Shown: positions 19,415 to 28,797, counted from the stretch's first letter. The stretch: 64,000 nt of DNA from Pseudolysobacter antarcticus (GCF_004168365.1 NZ_CP035704.1:4278001-4342000), one strand, 5' to 3'. The notes: generated by a model from the letters alone, not told the origin. Program-made: numbers and translations.

Positions 19415-19542
19415 GAAGGGTGAGCTGCCTGGCAGATCGGCACAGAAAGACAGGATATTTATTCAGCTGTGTAACATGCAGGGTGCGTGCTACAGAATAG
19501 CAGTTCGACCCGCCGCTACCCATACACCATGCAGGATAAGCC

Positions 19543-20286
19543 ATGACCGCCGAATTACGTCCCGTTGTATTGATCACCGGCGCCGCGCGCCGCGTCGGTA
19601 GCGTCATCGCGCGGCGTTTGCATGCATCAGGTTATGACGTGGCATTGCATTGCCGACACTCGCGGGCCGAACTCGATGTTTTGATCGCCGAACTCGAAAC
19701 GCAGCGCCTCGGCAGCACGCTCGCGCTGCAGGCGGATCTGGCGGATGTGGAAAATCTGCCGACACTCATCGATGCCGTTATCGCGCGTTTTGGCCGGCTC
19801 GATGGCCTGATCAACAACGCATCTAGTTTTTATCCGACCGCGATCGGCGCCACCACACCCGCGCAATGGGACGAACTGTTCGCCAGCAATGCACGCGCGC
19901 CGTTCTTTCTCGCTCAGGCGGCAGCGCCGCATCTGAAAAGTGCACAAGGCAACATTGTGAACCTTGTCGACATTTACGCCGAACGCCCGTTGCCCGGCCA
20001 CACTGTGTATTGCATGGCCAAGGCCGCACTCGCGATGCTGACGTATTCGCTGGCCAAGGAACTCGGCCCCGAAGTAAGAGTCAACGGCGTCGCCCCCGGC
20101 GCGGTGATGTGGCCGGAACAAGGCAAGGAATACGCGGATCGCGAGGAGCTGGTCAAACGCAGCGCATTGAAGCGCGCCGGTTCGCCGGACGATGTTGCGG
20201 GCGCGGTGCTTTATCTGCTGCGTGATGCGGGGTTTGTTACGGGGCAGATTTTGCGGGTTGATGGTGGACGGACTTTGGTTATTTGA
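19543..20286 (+). CDS. Pteridine reductase (short-chain dehydrogenase)
   Basis: A 247-residue SDR enzyme. The NADPH-binding motif is TGAARRVGSVIARRL near residues 11-25; the Arg after the Ala-Arg pair is typical of pteridine reductases (FolM/PTR1). NNASSFYPT near 89 and the catalytic DIYAERPLPGHTVYCMAKAAL (Asp, then YxxxK at about 160-164) are intact. The GVAPGAVMWPE motif after the active site also fits this subgroup. It would reduce dihydrobiopterin or dihydrofolate to tetrahydro forms. folB and folK lie 1.5 kb downstream on the other strand, so the pterin setting is consistent. Confidence 0.88.
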   Translation: MTAELRPVVLITGAARRVGSVIARRLHASGYDVALHCRHSRAELDVLIAELETQRLGSTLALQADLADVENLPTLIDAVIARFGRLDGLINNASSFYPTAIGATTPAQWDELFASNARAPFFLAQAAAPHLKSAQGNIVNLVDIYAERPLPGHTVYCMAKAALAMLTYSLAKELGPEVRVNGVAPGAVMWPEQGKEYADREELVKRSALKRAGSPDDVAGAVLYLLRDAGFVTGQILRVDGGRTLVI

Positions 20287-20314
20287 AAGCCACGGACAAA
20301 TACTTCGTGGCTCT
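20287..20314 (+). terminator. Weak hairpin after the pteridine reductase gene
   Basis: Arms AGCCACG and CGTGGCT enclose an 11-base loop directly after the stop codon. The following bases are only moderately T-rich (CTTGTGT), so termination is uncertain. Confidence 0.3.
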
Positions 20315-20326
20315 TGTGTCAATACT

Positions 20327-20773
20327 CTAAGCGAGCAAGATGGTTCCGACGACAATGGCAAGCAGCCCAACAAACCAAGTGCCCATGACGGGGACATACA
20401 ATTTGTTTCGCCGCAGCGCGATGTAGATGTAACCGGGCACGAATAAAGATAGACCTCCTTGCACAAAACTCACATTGAACATGAGAATACTGCCGACAAG
20501 CTGCGAACCCAAAACGACAATAAAACCGATCACGATGATTGATCGTTCAAACAGTTTCGGCGTGCCGAATTTGTATTGATCAGGAATCACGCCGGCGTAC
20601 CAAGCACAGGCAACACAAAGTGCAATTGTGGCAAAGGCAATCAAGACAGTGACCAGCCAGTCAAGTATTGCCTTGCGCGTGCGTCTCGACTTGGCGATCG
20701 CGCGCGCACGCGTCAAGGCAACTTGATCTTTCTCAGGCTCGGCGCTGCCGAATGTTGGCTCGATACGTTGCAT
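20327..20773 (-). CDS. Hypothetical four-helix membrane protein
   Basis: A 148-residue protein I do not recognise. After a charged cytosolic N-terminus of about 35 residues come four predicted membrane helices (about 38-60, 72-95, 98-118, 128-147), with a basic ALRRNK loop between the last two. The gene is more AT-rich than its neighbours, which could mean recent acquisition. It lies 30 bases downstream of the DUF6159 gene on the same strand and may be co-transcribed with it. No Shine-Dalgarno of note precedes ATG 20773. Confidence 0.68.
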   Translation of the reverse strand: MQRIEPTFGSAEPEKDQVALTRARAIAKSRRTRKAILDWLVTVLIAFATIALCVACAWYAGVIPDQYKFGTPKLFERSIIVIGFIVVLGSQLVGSILMFNVSFVQGGLSLFVPGYIYIALRRNKLYVPVMGTWFVGLLAIVVGTILLA

Positions 20774-20803
20774 CAGTCACATTGCCTGAAATGGATGTCC
20801 CAA

Positions 20804-21646
20804 CTACTTCTGCTTGAACGCAGTCGCCACAAGCGCATTATCGAACCCACCACCGACCACACCTTCCTCGGCGTAGCGATACACCGCGGCGGCGTAGATG
20901 CCCTGCAGCGCGGCTTGCACCAGCGCGAGCATCAAAGCAGCGATTACGCACAATACGATCACGACACCGATCAGGATGACCGAGTGCGATACCGCTGCAA
21001 GAGTGATGAGTCCGGCGGCGGCCAGGATCAAACCGAAGATCAACAGACCGAAGACCACGCCGATGCCGGCGTTGCCGATCAGGCTTTCGCCCCAGGTGCG
21101 CTTGAGCAGTTCGGCGCTGCGCTTGACCGCATCGAACGGGCCGACATCGCTGTTGACGAGCACCGGCACGACCAGGAAAGTCGCGAGCGACCAGCCCATG
21201 CCGATCAGGCTGATGACCCACTGGCCGATGAATCCGGCGCGATCCTGCAAGGCGCGCAATACCATGCCGACCGTGGCGGAGATCACCGCGTAGCCGAAAA
21301 TCGTCGGCAGCTTCGACATGGCGATGCGGAATCCATCGGCCGCGGTCGGCGTGCCGCCGCGCAAATGGATGGTCACGGCGCCGATCAGCGCCGTGTTGAA
21401 AAAGATGATGACGAAATATTGCACGAGGTAGAACAGGAACATCAACACCGCACCACCCGGACTCACATGCGTGCGCGAGGCCTGCTGCAGCTCGCCGGTG
21501 AATGCCATCGGCAGAAAGAAACTGGCAGTGACGATGATGGTGCAGATCGCTGACAAGGCCGGAAATACCAGCAAAGTTTTCTGCGCGCGCAATACGCCAG
21601 CACTCGCCTTGACCAACGCCCAACTGCGTGAAAATTTCTCGAACAT
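20804..21646 (-). CDS. DUF6159-family membrane protein
   Basis: A 280-residue multi-span inner-membrane protein. The N-terminus MFEKFSRSWALVKASAGVLRAQKTLLVFPALSAI is, as I recall, the hallmark of the DUF6159 family. About five or six hydrophobic helices follow, and long helical stretches between them are rich in Ala, Val and Ile. The C-terminal YRYAEEGVVGGGFDNALVATAFKQK is cytosolic-looking and also conserved in the family. Function is unknown. GGGGAG stands 7 bases before ATG 21646. Confidence 0.75.
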   Translation of the reverse strand: MFEKFSRSWALVKASAGVLRAQKTLLVFPALSAICTIIVTASFFLPMAFTGELQQASRTHVSPGGAVLMFLFYLVQYFVIIFFNTALIGAVTIHLRGGTPTAADGFRIAMSKLPTIFGYAVISATVGMVLRALQDRAGFIGQWVISLIGMGWSLATFLVVPVLVNSDVGPFDAVKRSAELLKRTWGESLIGNAGIGVVFGLLIFGLILAAAGLITLAAVSHSVILIGVVIVLCVIAALMLALVQAALQGIYAAAVYRYAEEGVVGGGFDNALVATAFKQK

Positions 21647-21781
21647 GATTTACTCCCCGGCAAAGATTATTGGTTGGATGCGTTCTAACATTGCGCCGCG
21701 ATGGCGTAAAGCATCGCGTGAGATTCCGTGTTTTTCAGCGCAAAGATGGCAATGATTGCGCGCAGGGAATTCGCGATGGGA

Positions 21782-22273
21782 CTATCCGAGAATATCGGCG
21801 AGGCGTTCAAGCGGCTCGCTCGTCACGTCGAACTCGAGCCAAAGTTGCGCCAGTGTTTTATGCAACAGCGGATGCAAAACCAACGGCGCGATTTCGGCGA
21901 GCGGACACAACACAAACGCGTGCTTGAGCTCCTTGCGCGGCAGTTCGAGATTTCCCGCGCCACGCAGGATCAGATCGTCGTACAACACGATATCGATATC
22001 CAGCGTACGGCTGGCGAAACGTGGCTGGTCGCGGCGGCGGCCGTGCTGGTCTTCGAGTCTGTGCAACCAGTCATTCAGCTCGACGGGTGGTATCGTCGTT
22101 TCGATGATCGCGGCCATATTGAGAAAATCCGGGCCGTCGAATCCGATCGCCCGGCAGCGATACAGCGATGACAGCACGACCGCGCCGAACTGCGCGCGCA
22201 AGTCGAGAATCGCCGCGCGCAGGTTTTTTTCCGGATCGATGTTCGAGCCGAGGCTGAGATAGGCGTATGGCAT
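21782..22273 (-). CDS. folK: 2-amino-4-hydroxy-6-hydroxymethyldihydropteridine pyrophosphokinase
   Basis: A 163-residue kinase that transfers pyrophosphate from ATP to 6-hydroxymethyl-dihydropterin in folate synthesis. It opens with AYLSLGSNIDPEKNL, the pterin/ATP entry motif; GPDFLNMAAIIET follows, then the signature RRRDQPRFASRTLDIDIVLYDD with the two metal-binding aspartates, then ELPRKELKHAFVLCPLAEIAP. The start is fixed by the overlap with folB: its ATG (22273-22271) shares one base with the folB TGA. This makes a translationally coupled folB-folK pair. Confidence 0.94.
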   Translation of the reverse strand: MPYAYLSLGSNIDPEKNLRAAILDLRAQFGAVVLSSLYRCRAIGFDGPDFLNMAAIIETTIPPVELNDWLHRLEDQHGRRRDQPRFASRTLDIDIVLYDDLILRGAGNLELPRKELKHAFVLCPLAEIAPLVLHPLLHKTLAQLWLEFDVTSEPLERLADILG

Positions 22274-22632
22274 CAGCCAGGTTTGTCGCCGCGCTCGATG
22301 CAAACACCAACCGCACGCGCGCCGCGCACGGCGCCGGGTTTGGACAATTTCAGGCGCACCCAGCTCACTCCGAACTCGTTGCGCACGATCGCTGCACAAC
22401 GCTCGGCCAGGGTTTCCACAAGTTCACATGTGGAAGATTCCACAAATCCAATCAGACGCTTGCTGACCGCCTTGTAGTTGAGCGTATCGTCGATGTGATC
22501 GCTGGCAGCAGGTCGGGTGTTGTCGAACGCCATTTCCAGATCGAGTGCCACGACCTGGCGAATCTTGCGCTCCCAGTCATAGATGCCGATGACGGTTTCG
22601 ATGCGCAGGTCTTCGATGAATACGATGTCCAT
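22273..22632 (-). CDS. folB: Dihydroneopterin aldolase
   Basis: A 119-residue enzyme that converts 7,8-dihydroneopterin to 6-hydroxymethyl-dihydropterin and glycolaldehyde, one step before FolK. It starts MDIVFIEDLRIETVIGIYDWERKIRQVV, the standard FolB N-terminus with the active-site Glu in the second strand, and has DTLNYKAVSKRLIGFVESS with the Tyr that binds the pterin, and a C-terminal VRLKLSKPGAVRGARAVGV strand. The active-site Lys is in the LSKP motif. It overlaps folK by one base. Confidence 0.94.
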   Translation of the reverse strand: MDIVFIEDLRIETVIGIYDWERKIRQVVALDLEMAFDNTRPAASDHIDDTLNYKAVSKRLIGFVESSTCELVETLAERCAAIVRNEFGVSWVRLKLSKPGAVRGARAVGVCIERGDKPG

Positions 22633-22735
22633 GGTGCGGTTTCCGTGAATCGTGGGGCGAATATCGCGCTCGGCCGCGATGCAGCAAGCCGTTCGCGTGG
22701 ATTATTTTTGATCCGGTGACGCCGATGAAGAGCGA

Positions 22736-23779
22736 TTATTCAAGCGCCGACAAGGTTTGCAAATCCCAGCGCGGCCGCACGCTGATTTCCGGTCCCTGCG
22801 TTTGTCCGGCTTGCAAGCGTAGCGCACCGGCCAGCGCGATCATCGCGCCGTTGTCGGTGCAGAATTCCGGCCGCGGAAAATACACGCGGAATCCTTCTTT
22901 TTCCCCCGCGGCATATAGTTGCTCGCGCAGTTGCCGATTGGCGCCGACGCCGCCCGCAATCACCAGCGACTTCGCGCCGGTTTGCGCCAGCGCGCGGCGA
23001 CATTTGATCAAAAGCGTATCGACCACGGCCTCCTGAAACCCGCGCGCGATATCCGCCTGTGCGTTCGGCGTGCTGCCGTGTGCCTGCCACGCGAGCAGCA
23101 CCTGGGTTTTGAGGCCGCTGAAACTGAAATCGAGGCCGGGCCGATCGGTCATCGGGCGCGAAAACTTGAATCGCCCCGCCTGACCGTGTTCCGCCAGTTT
23201 CGCCAGCAGCGGGCCACCGGGATACGGCAAACCCATCATTTTGGCGGTCTTGTCGAACGCTTCGCCGGCGGCATCATCGAGCGTATCGCCGAGCAAATGG
23301 TATTTACCGATCGCCGCGACTTCGATCAGCATCGAATGTCCGCCGGATACCAGCAACGCCACAAACGGCGGCGCAGGCGGATCGGATTCGAGCAACGGCG
23401 CGAGCAGATGGCCTTCCATATGGTGTACGCCGATCGCCGGAATATCGAGCGCGAATGCGAGACTGCGCGCACACGCCGCACCGACCAGCAACGCGCCGAC
23501 CAAGCCCGGGCCGGCGGTGTAAGCGATGCCGGCGAGTTCGTCCATGCGCAGATTCGCGCTGCGCAGCGTCTGCCGGATCAGCGGCAGCAGCTTGCGCACG
23601 TGGTCGCGCGAGGCCAGTTCCGGCACCACGCCGCCATAGTCCGCATGCATGCGAATCTGGCTGTAAAGCTCGTGCGCAAGCAGGCCGCGCTGGCAATCGT
23701 AAACTGCCACGCCGGTCTCGTCACACGAGGTCTCTATGCCGAGCACGGGGCCAGGCTTTGCAATTGACTGCTTTGACAC
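22736..23779 (-). CDS. tsaD: tRNA N6-threonylcarbamoyladenosine transferase TsaD
   Basis: A 347-residue protein that, with TsaB and TsaE, transfers the threonylcarbamoyl group to A37 of ANN-decoding tRNAs. Motifs in order: [17 protein letters not shown] (13-29), [24 protein letters not shown] (metal-binding His pair near 110), [34 protein letters not shown], and [13 protein letters not shown] near the end. All are canonical. GTG 23779 is chosen because it gives the family's normal length; a longer open frame upstream runs across the rpsU promoter and is not likely to be translated. It is divergent from rpsU, the common gammaproteobacterial arrangement. Confidence 0.95.
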   Translation of the reverse strand: MSKQSIAKPGPVLGIETSCDETGVAVYDCQRGLLAHELYSQIRMHADYGGVVPELASRDHVRKLLPLIRQTLRSANLRMDELAGIAYTAGPGLVGALLVGAACARSLAFALDIPAIGVHHMEGHLLAPLLESDPPAPPFVALLVSGGHSMLIEVAAIGKYHLLGDTLDDAAGEAFDKTAKMMGLPYPGGPLLAKLAEHGQAGRFKFSRPMTDRPGLDFSFSGLKTQVLLAWQAHGSTPNAQADIARGFQEAVVDTLLIKCRRALAQTGAKSLVIAGGVGANRQLREQLYAAGEKEGFRVYFPRPEFCTDNGAMIALAGALRLQAGQTQGPEISVRPRWDLQTLSALE

Positions 23780-23787
23780 GCTAAAAT
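23758..23787 (+). promoter_or_regulatory. Candidate promoter of rpsU
   Basis: TTGCAA at 23758-23763 and TAAAAT at 23782-23787 are 18 bases apart, placing a start site near 23794 and an untranslated leader of about 40 bases. It overlaps the beginning of tsaD. Confidence 0.45.
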
Positions 23788-23834
23788 GCACGGCTCGGCC
23801 CAAGAACGGGCTTGATTGTACCAGCGGAGAGATC

Positions 23835-24050
23835 ATGCCAAACGTTAAAGTTCGCGAGAACGAACCTTTTGAGTTCGCCCTGCGTCGTTTCAAGCGCACC
23901 TGCGAAAAAGCCGGTGTACTGGCCGAAACGCGCAAGCGCGAGTATTACGAAAAGCCGACCCAAGAGCGCAAGCGCAAGGCCGCAGCAGCGGTCAAGCGTC
24001 ACATTCGCCGGGTATCGCGCGATGTGACCAAACGCAAGCGCATGTATTGA
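23835..24050 (+). CDS. rpsU: 30S ribosomal protein S21
   Basis: A 71-residue, very basic ribosomal protein. [27 protein letters not shown] is the standard S21 N-terminus, and the Arg/Lys-rich C-terminus (ending KRKRMY) fits the gammaproteobacterial length. The ribosome site GGAGAG lies six bases before ATG 23835. It is the first gene of a macromolecular-synthesis operon with yqeY and dnaG. Confidence 0.97.
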   Translation: MPNVKVRENEPFEFALRRFKRTCEKAGVLAETRKREYYEKPTQERKRKAAAAVKRHIRRVSRDVTKRKRMY

Positions 24051-24116
24051 TAGGGCTTGGCTCCGCCAGTTTCAAGCGCGCCTGAAAAGGCACTATTGGA
24101 AGCGGAGCCGATCACC

Positions 24117-24569
24117 ATGACGCTGAAAGCTCGCCTCTTCGAGGACATGAAAGCCGCCATGCGCGCGGGCGAAAAAGATCGCCTGGGCGTCATTCGGCTG
24201 GTCAACGCTGCCATCAAGCAGCGTGAAGTCGATGAGCGCATCGAGGTTGACGACACCCAGGTGCTCGCCATCCTCGAAAAAATGCTCAAGCAGCGGCGTG
24301 ATTCGGTCAGCCAGTTCGATGCCGCCGGTCGCGGCGATTTGTCAGCCGTCGAGAATTACGAAATCGGCGTGATCCAAACCTACCTGCCGGCGCAACTCTC
24401 CGCGGCCGAGGTAGACGAGATCATCGCGGCATCGATAGTCGAGTCCGGTGCGACCAGCGCCAAGGACATGGGCAAGGTCATGGGTCTGGTAAAACCCAAG
24501 GTCGCCGGGCGTGCCGATATGGGCAAATTGTCCGACATCATCAAGACCAAGCTCGCGGCACTGGGCTAG
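24117..24569 (+). CDS. GatB/YqeY domain protein
   Basis: A 150-residue protein of the YqeY family, related to the tail domain of the GatB subunit of amidotransferase, which holds tRNA. MTLKARLFEDMKAAMRAGEKDRLGVIRLVNAAIKQREVDER is the typical beginning, and the C-terminal half has LSDIIKTKLAALG, the helical tRNA-binding-like end. Its function on its own is unknown. It is commonly found between rpsU and dnaG in proteobacteria, as here. ATG 24117 is chosen over an upstream extension that lies between the genes. Confidence 0.93.
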   Translation: MTLKARLFEDMKAAMRAGEKDRLGVIRLVNAAIKQREVDERIEVDDTQVLAILEKMLKQRRDSVSQFDAAGRGDLSAVENYEIGVIQTYLPAQLSAAEVDEIIAASIVESGATSAKDMGKVMGLVKPKVAGRADMGKLSDIIKTKLAALG

Positions 24570-24605
24570 TTGTACTGAGTCGAACATCCGCGGGATGTTT
24601 ACGCG

Positions 24606-24628
24606 AAGCCGCTCACCAGCGGCTTTTT
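24606..24628 (+). terminator. Rho-independent terminator between yqeY and dnaG
   Basis: AGCCGCT and AGCGGCT arms with a four-base loop are followed by a run of T. Located 40 bases after the yqeY stop and about 95 before dnaG, it probably lowers dnaG expression relative to rpsU, as the internal terminator does in the E. coli operon. Confidence 0.75.
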
Positions 24629-24722
24629 GCGTTTCTGTCGCGCTGAAATCAAACCCGCGTGCGTAGCGGCGAATCGCCGTTTTGCGCACAGAAAATATCA
24701 CTCTGTGGCATGCTAACAAGTC

Positions 24723-26564
24723 ATGGCCGGCCGCATCCCCGACAACTTCATCGATGAACTGCTGACTCGTATCGACATCGTCGATGTGATCGAGCAGCGC
24801 GTGCCGTTGCGCAAGGCCGGACGCGATTATTCGGCGCGTTGTCCGTTCCACGATGAGCGCTCACCATCGTTCACGGTCAGTCCGGCTAAACAGTTTTTCC
24901 ACTGTTTCGGCTGCGGCGCACACGGCAGCGCGATCAAATTTCTGATGGATTACGACCGCCTCGAATTCGTCGATGCGGTCGAGGAACTCGCAACGCGCGC
25001 CGGCCTCACCGTGCCATACGAGGGTGGCAACAAACGTGCCCCGCAAACATCGTCCGACAGCGGCGATCTGTATACGCTGATGGACGCTTCGGCGAAGTTC
25101 TACCAGCGTGAATTGCCGCGCAGCGAAAAAGCCTGTGCGTATTTCGCCAGCCGCGGACTCGATGCCGACACCATCACGCGCTTCGGTCTGGGTTTTGCGC
25201 CGGACGAATGGGGCGCACTGAAATCCGCGCTCGGCACCACACCGCCACGCCTCGCGCTGCTCGAAAAAGGCGGCATGCTGATCAATGGCGAAAAAGGTTC
25301 GACGTACGACCGCTTTCGTGACCGCGTGATGTTTCCGATTCACGATCGGCGCGGCCGCGTGATCGCGTTCGGCGGCCGTGTGCTCGGCGACGGCACGCCG
25401 AAATATTTGAACTCGCCCGAGACGCCGCTGTTCCACAAGGGTCAGCAGTTGTTCGCGTTGTGGCATGTGCGTCAGGCCAATGCCAAGATCGCGCGGCTGA
25501 TCGTGGTCGAAGGCTATATGGATGTGATCGCGCTGTTCCAGCACGGCATCACGCAAGCTGTGGCGACGCTCGGCACGGCGACCACGCGCGAACATGCCGA
25601 GTTGCTGTTTCGCAATTCGGCCGATGTGTTTTTCTGTTTCGACGGTGATCGCGCCGGACGCAGCGCGGCATGGCGCGCGGTCGAATCGGTGTTGCCGCGC
25701 ATGCGCGACGGGCGCCAGGCATTTTTTCTGTTTTTGCCCGATGGCGAAGATCCCGATTCGCTGGTGCGCACGGAAGGCACGCCGGGTTTTGAACAACGCC
25801 TCGCGAATGCGACGCCGCTATCGGAATTCTTTTTCGCGCATCAGGAAAGCGAAACCAATCTCGGAACCACCGATGGCCGCTCGCGGCTCGCAGAAAAATG
25901 CAAGGCGCTGATCGAGTCGATACCGGATGGCGCATTCAAGGATCGCATGCAGGAAGTGCTGGTCGAGAAAACCGCGATCTCGTGGCCTGGCCTGGCGAGA
26001 ACCCACCACGCGGTGCGTGACGGCGCGCAGGCTTTGCTTGAGGATCGCGTGCTGATCGCCAAGGGCGAAACTCCCGATGGTATCTACAAGCCGGCGCCGC
26101 AACGCATGGAAAAATCCCTGCGCAGCGGCGCGCGTGCGCCAGAACGCAGCCTCGTGCGCAGCGCGATCACCACTTTGGTGCAGCAGCCCGCATGTGCGAT
26201 GGCGATCCAGCCGCCGACGATTTTCGCCGCGCTGCGCCAGCCCGGCATTCCGTTGCTGGTCGAACTCATAACGTTGTGCCGCGCGCGCCCGGACATCAGC
26301 ACGGGCGCCGTGCTCGAACATTTTTCCGAGCGCAGCGAAGCCGCCGCGTTGCGCAAACTCGCCGTCGAGGAAATTCCAGGCGACGCCGAAATGACGTGCG
26401 CGATTTTTCTCGAAACCCTCGGCAAACTGAATCGCCAGACCGAACATCAGCGCCGCGACGAACTACAGAAAAAAAGCACGGAATCCTCGCTGAGCGCGGA
26501 TGAAATGCACGAGCTGCGCGCGCTGCTCAACAATCGCAATAACAACCCTGCGGGCGCCAAATGA
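24723..26564 (+). CDS. dnaG: DNA primase
   Basis: A 613-residue primase that synthesises RNA primers at the replication fork. The CHC2 zinc finger has C40, H43, C61 and C64 (in CPFHDERSPSF and HCFGCGAHG). The RNA polymerase core follows with FYQRELP and GLGFAPDEW, and the TOPRIM domain has IVVEGYMDVIAL (acidic Glu near 262) and FDGDRAGRSAAWRAV near 310. The C-terminal helicase-interacting domain is about 430-613 and less conserved, as expected. Its stop overlaps the start of the next gene (ATGA). Confidence 0.96.
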   Translation: MAGRIPDNFIDELLTRIDIVDVIEQRVPLRKAGRDYSARCPFHDERSPSFTVSPAKQFFHCFGCGAHGSAIKFLMDYDRLEFVDAVEELATRAGLTVPYEGGNKRAPQTSSDSGDLYTLMDASAKFYQRELPRSEKACAYFASRGLDADTITRFGLGFAPDEWGALKSALGTTPPRLALLEKGGMLINGEKGSTYDRFRDRVMFPIHDRRGRVIAFGGRVLGDGTPKYLNSPETPLFHKGQQLFALWHVRQANAKIARLIVVEGYMDVIALFQHGITQAVATLGTATTREHAELLFRNSADVFFCFDGDRAGRSAAWRAVESVLPRMRDGRQAFFLFLPDGEDPDSLVRTEGTPGFEQRLANATPLSEFFFAHQESETNLGTTDGRSRLAEKCKALIESIPDGAFKDRMQEVLVEKTAISWPGLARTHHAVRDGAQALLEDRVLIAKGETPDGIYKPAPQRMEKSLRSGARAPERSLVRSAITTLVQQPACAMAIQPPTIFAALRQPGIPLLVELITLCRARPDISTGAVLEHFSERSEAAALRKLAVEEIPGDAEMTCAIFLETLGKLNRQTEHQRRDELQKKSTESSLSADEMHELRALLNNRNNNPAGAK

Positions 26565-28189
26565 AATCCACTTCGACATACGACGTCATCATCATCGGCG
26601 GCGGTCACAACGGCCTAGTATGCGCCGCGTATCTCGCGAAAGCCGGACTCAAGGTGATCGTGCTCGAACGCCGCGATGTCGTCGGCGGCGCCGCGGTAAC
26701 GGAAGAATTCCATCCGGGATTTCGTAACTCGGTCGCGGCGTATACGGTGTCGCTGCTGAATCCGAAAGTCGTGCGCGATCTCGAACTCGAACGCCACGGC
26801 TTGCGTGTGGTCGAACGCCAACTGGCGAATTTTCTGCCGTTGCCGGATAACCAATATCTGAAGATCGGCGCGGGCAAAACCGCACAGGAAGTCGCGAAAT
26901 TTTCGGTGCGCGATGCCGAGCGACTTGATGCTTATGCCACGCGTCTCGATGCCGTCGCCGATGTATTGCGCGACCTGGTTTTGCAGACACCGCCGAACGC
27001 GATCCAAGGCGGCTGGCTCGCGGCATTGCCGGAATTGTTCAAGCTCGGGCGGCTCGGCAAACGAGTCGGCAAACTCGGTATCGAACTGCAGCGCGAGATG
27101 CTCGACATGTTCGCGAAATCCGCCGGCGATTATCTCGACGGCTGGTTTGAAAGCGCGCCGATCAAGGCGGCCTACGGCTTCGATGGCATCGTCGGCAACT
27201 ACGCCAGCCCGTACACGCCAGGTTCGGCCTACGTGCTGATGCATCATGTGTTCGGCGAAGTGAACGGCAAAAAAGGCACGTGGGGCCACGCCATCGGCGG
27301 CATGGGCGCGATCACGCAGGCGATGGCGAAATCCGCGAGCGAACTCGGCGCCGAGATTCGCATCGGTGCTGGCGTGCGCGAAGTCATCGTCGAACAAGGC
27401 CGCGCGGTTGGCGTGGTCACAAGCGCGGGCGAATCGCTGCGCGCCTCCGCGATCATTTCCAATCTCAATCCGAAATTATTGTACGGCCAGCTCATCGATC
27501 CCGGCGTATTGCCGCAGGATTTCCGCGAGCGCATCGGCAACTGGCGCTGCGGCTCGGGTACGTTCCGCATGAACGTCGCGCTGTCCGAATTGCCGGATTT
27601 CAACGTGCTGCCCGGGCGCGGACTCGCCGAACATCACACCGCCGGCATCATCATCGCGCCGAGCCTCGGCTACATGGAGCAAGCGTTTGTCGATGCGCGC
27701 AGCGGCGGCTGGTCGAAACAGCCGATCGTCGAAATGCTGATTCCCTCGACGCTCGATGACACGCTCTCGCCGCACGGCCAGCATGTCGCGAGCCTATTCT
27801 GTCAGCACGTCGCCCCCACGCTACCGAACGGCGCGAGCTGGGACGATCACCGCGATACCGTGGCCGATCTGATGATCGAAACCGTGAACCAGCATGCGCC
27901 GAATTTCAAGGCGTCGGTGCTCGGTCGACAGATCATGAGTCCGCTCGATCTGGAGCGCACTTTCGGTCTGATCGGTGGCGATATTTTCCACGGCCAGCTT
28001 GATCTGAATCAGCTGTTTTCCGCACGCCCGATGCTCGGCCACGCCGACTACCGCGGCCCGCTGCCAGGTCTGTACATGTGCGGCGCCGGCACGCACCCCG
28101 GCGGCGGCGTGACTGGCGCGCCGGGACACAATGCCGCGCGCGAAGTGTTGCTCGATTTCAAGCGGCGCAAGCTCAAGCGCAGTGCCTGA
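26561..28189 (+). CDS. Phytoene desaturase-like NAD(P)/FAD oxidoreductase
   Basis: A 542-residue flavoprotein of the PYROXD2/CrtI-like group. The FAD-binding motif DVIIIGGGHNGLVCAAYLAKAGLKVIVLERR is at 8-38, then GGAAVTEEFHPGF. The C-terminus holds the second FAD contact, GLYMCGAGTHPGGGVTGAPGHNAAREVL near 508-535. It contains no carotenoid-specific signal I can name, and no crtB/crtE-type gene is nearby, so carotenoid synthesis is not implied. It starts inside the dnaG stop codon, so its translation depends on dnaG readthrough of ribosomes. rpoD, the usual follower of dnaG in gammaproteobacteria, is missing here. Confidence 0.85.
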   Translation: MKSTSTYDVIIIGGGHNGLVCAAYLAKAGLKVIVLERRDVVGGAAVTEEFHPGFRNSVAAYTVSLLNPKVVRDLELERHGLRVVERQLANFLPLPDNQYLKIGAGKTAQEVAKFSVRDAERLDAYATRLDAVADVLRDLVLQTPPNAIQGGWLAALPELFKLGRLGKRVGKLGIELQREMLDMFAKSAGDYLDGWFESAPIKAAYGFDGIVGNYASPYTPGSAYVLMHHVFGEVNGKKGTWGHAIGGMGAITQAMAKSASELGAEIRIGAGVREVIVEQGRAVGVVTSAGESLRASAIISNLNPKLLYGQLIDPGVLPQDFRERIGNWRCGSGTFRMNVALSELPDFNVLPGRGLAEHHTAGIIIAPSLGYMEQAFVDARSGGWSKQPIVEMLIPSTLDDTLSPHGQHVASLFCQHVAPTLPNGASWDDHRDTVADLMIETVNQHAPNFKASVLGRQIMSPLDLERTFGLIGGDIFHGQLDLNQLFSARPMLGHADYRGPLPGLYMCGAGTHPGGGVTGAPGHNAAREVLLDFKRRKLKRSA

Positions 28190-28263
28190 CTTCGTTGTGG
28201 CAACGCCTTCTTTTGCGCCGCGGCATGGCAAGAGTTTGAATCAGGTAGAACGGATGTGCCGAT

Positions 28264-28797
28264 ATGAAAACCCACTTCTTCATTCTTGTCATGCTGGCCT
28301 TGGCATCATCTGCGCAGGCTGCAGATGTTAAAACCCCGGCGCCGGCGGACACCTGCAAATTTTCGATTCACGCCGGAAAAATCAATCAGATCTTCAGCTG
28401 TGCTGCGAGCGTTGGGGCTTATGAGATTGATGACGGAATCGTTCACGCCGATCTGTTGCATGGAGCGGATCGCTACCTGCTGATTGAACACTCGTATATC
28501 TCCAATCAGAGGAACCCGAATGGTCATTGTGGCGCAGGCTTGGAAGGCTACCTGGTCTGGCTGCACGTCCGCGACTCCGGCGTGATAGCCGCGCAGTCGG
28601 CGCACATCCTGTCTTGTTGGGAAGACATCGAAGGAGGAGGGTCAAGTGTATGCTCTCCACAAAGTTGCACATTCGAATATTTCAGATCCACGTACGACCC
28701 GCAGGCACAGCACGCCAATACCACGAGCTACCGCGCGGCCTTTGATTTCAACGCGCCGGAAAAGGGACTTCAAATCGCCGGCCCGACAACCGAGTGA
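28264..28797 (+). CDS. Hypothetical exported protein
   Basis: A 177-residue protein of unknown function. Signal peptide about residues 1-20 (ending AQAAD). The mature part has six cysteines (DTCKF, FSCAAS, GHCGAG, LSCWED, SVCSPQSC) spaced so that disulfides are plausible in the periplasm, where the DsbA proteins of this window could act. The region is more AT-rich than flanking genes, so it may have been acquired separately. It lies 74 bases after the oxidoreductase gene on the same strand. Confidence 0.65.
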   Translation: MKTHFFILVMLALASSAQAADVKTPAPADTCKFSIHAGKINQIFSCAASVGAYEIDDGIVHADLLHGADRYLLIEHSYISNQRNPNGHCGAGLEGYLVWLHVRDSGVIAAQSAHILSCWEDIEGGGSSVCSPQSCTFEYFRSTYDPQAQHANTTSYRAAFDFNAPEKGLQIAGPTTE

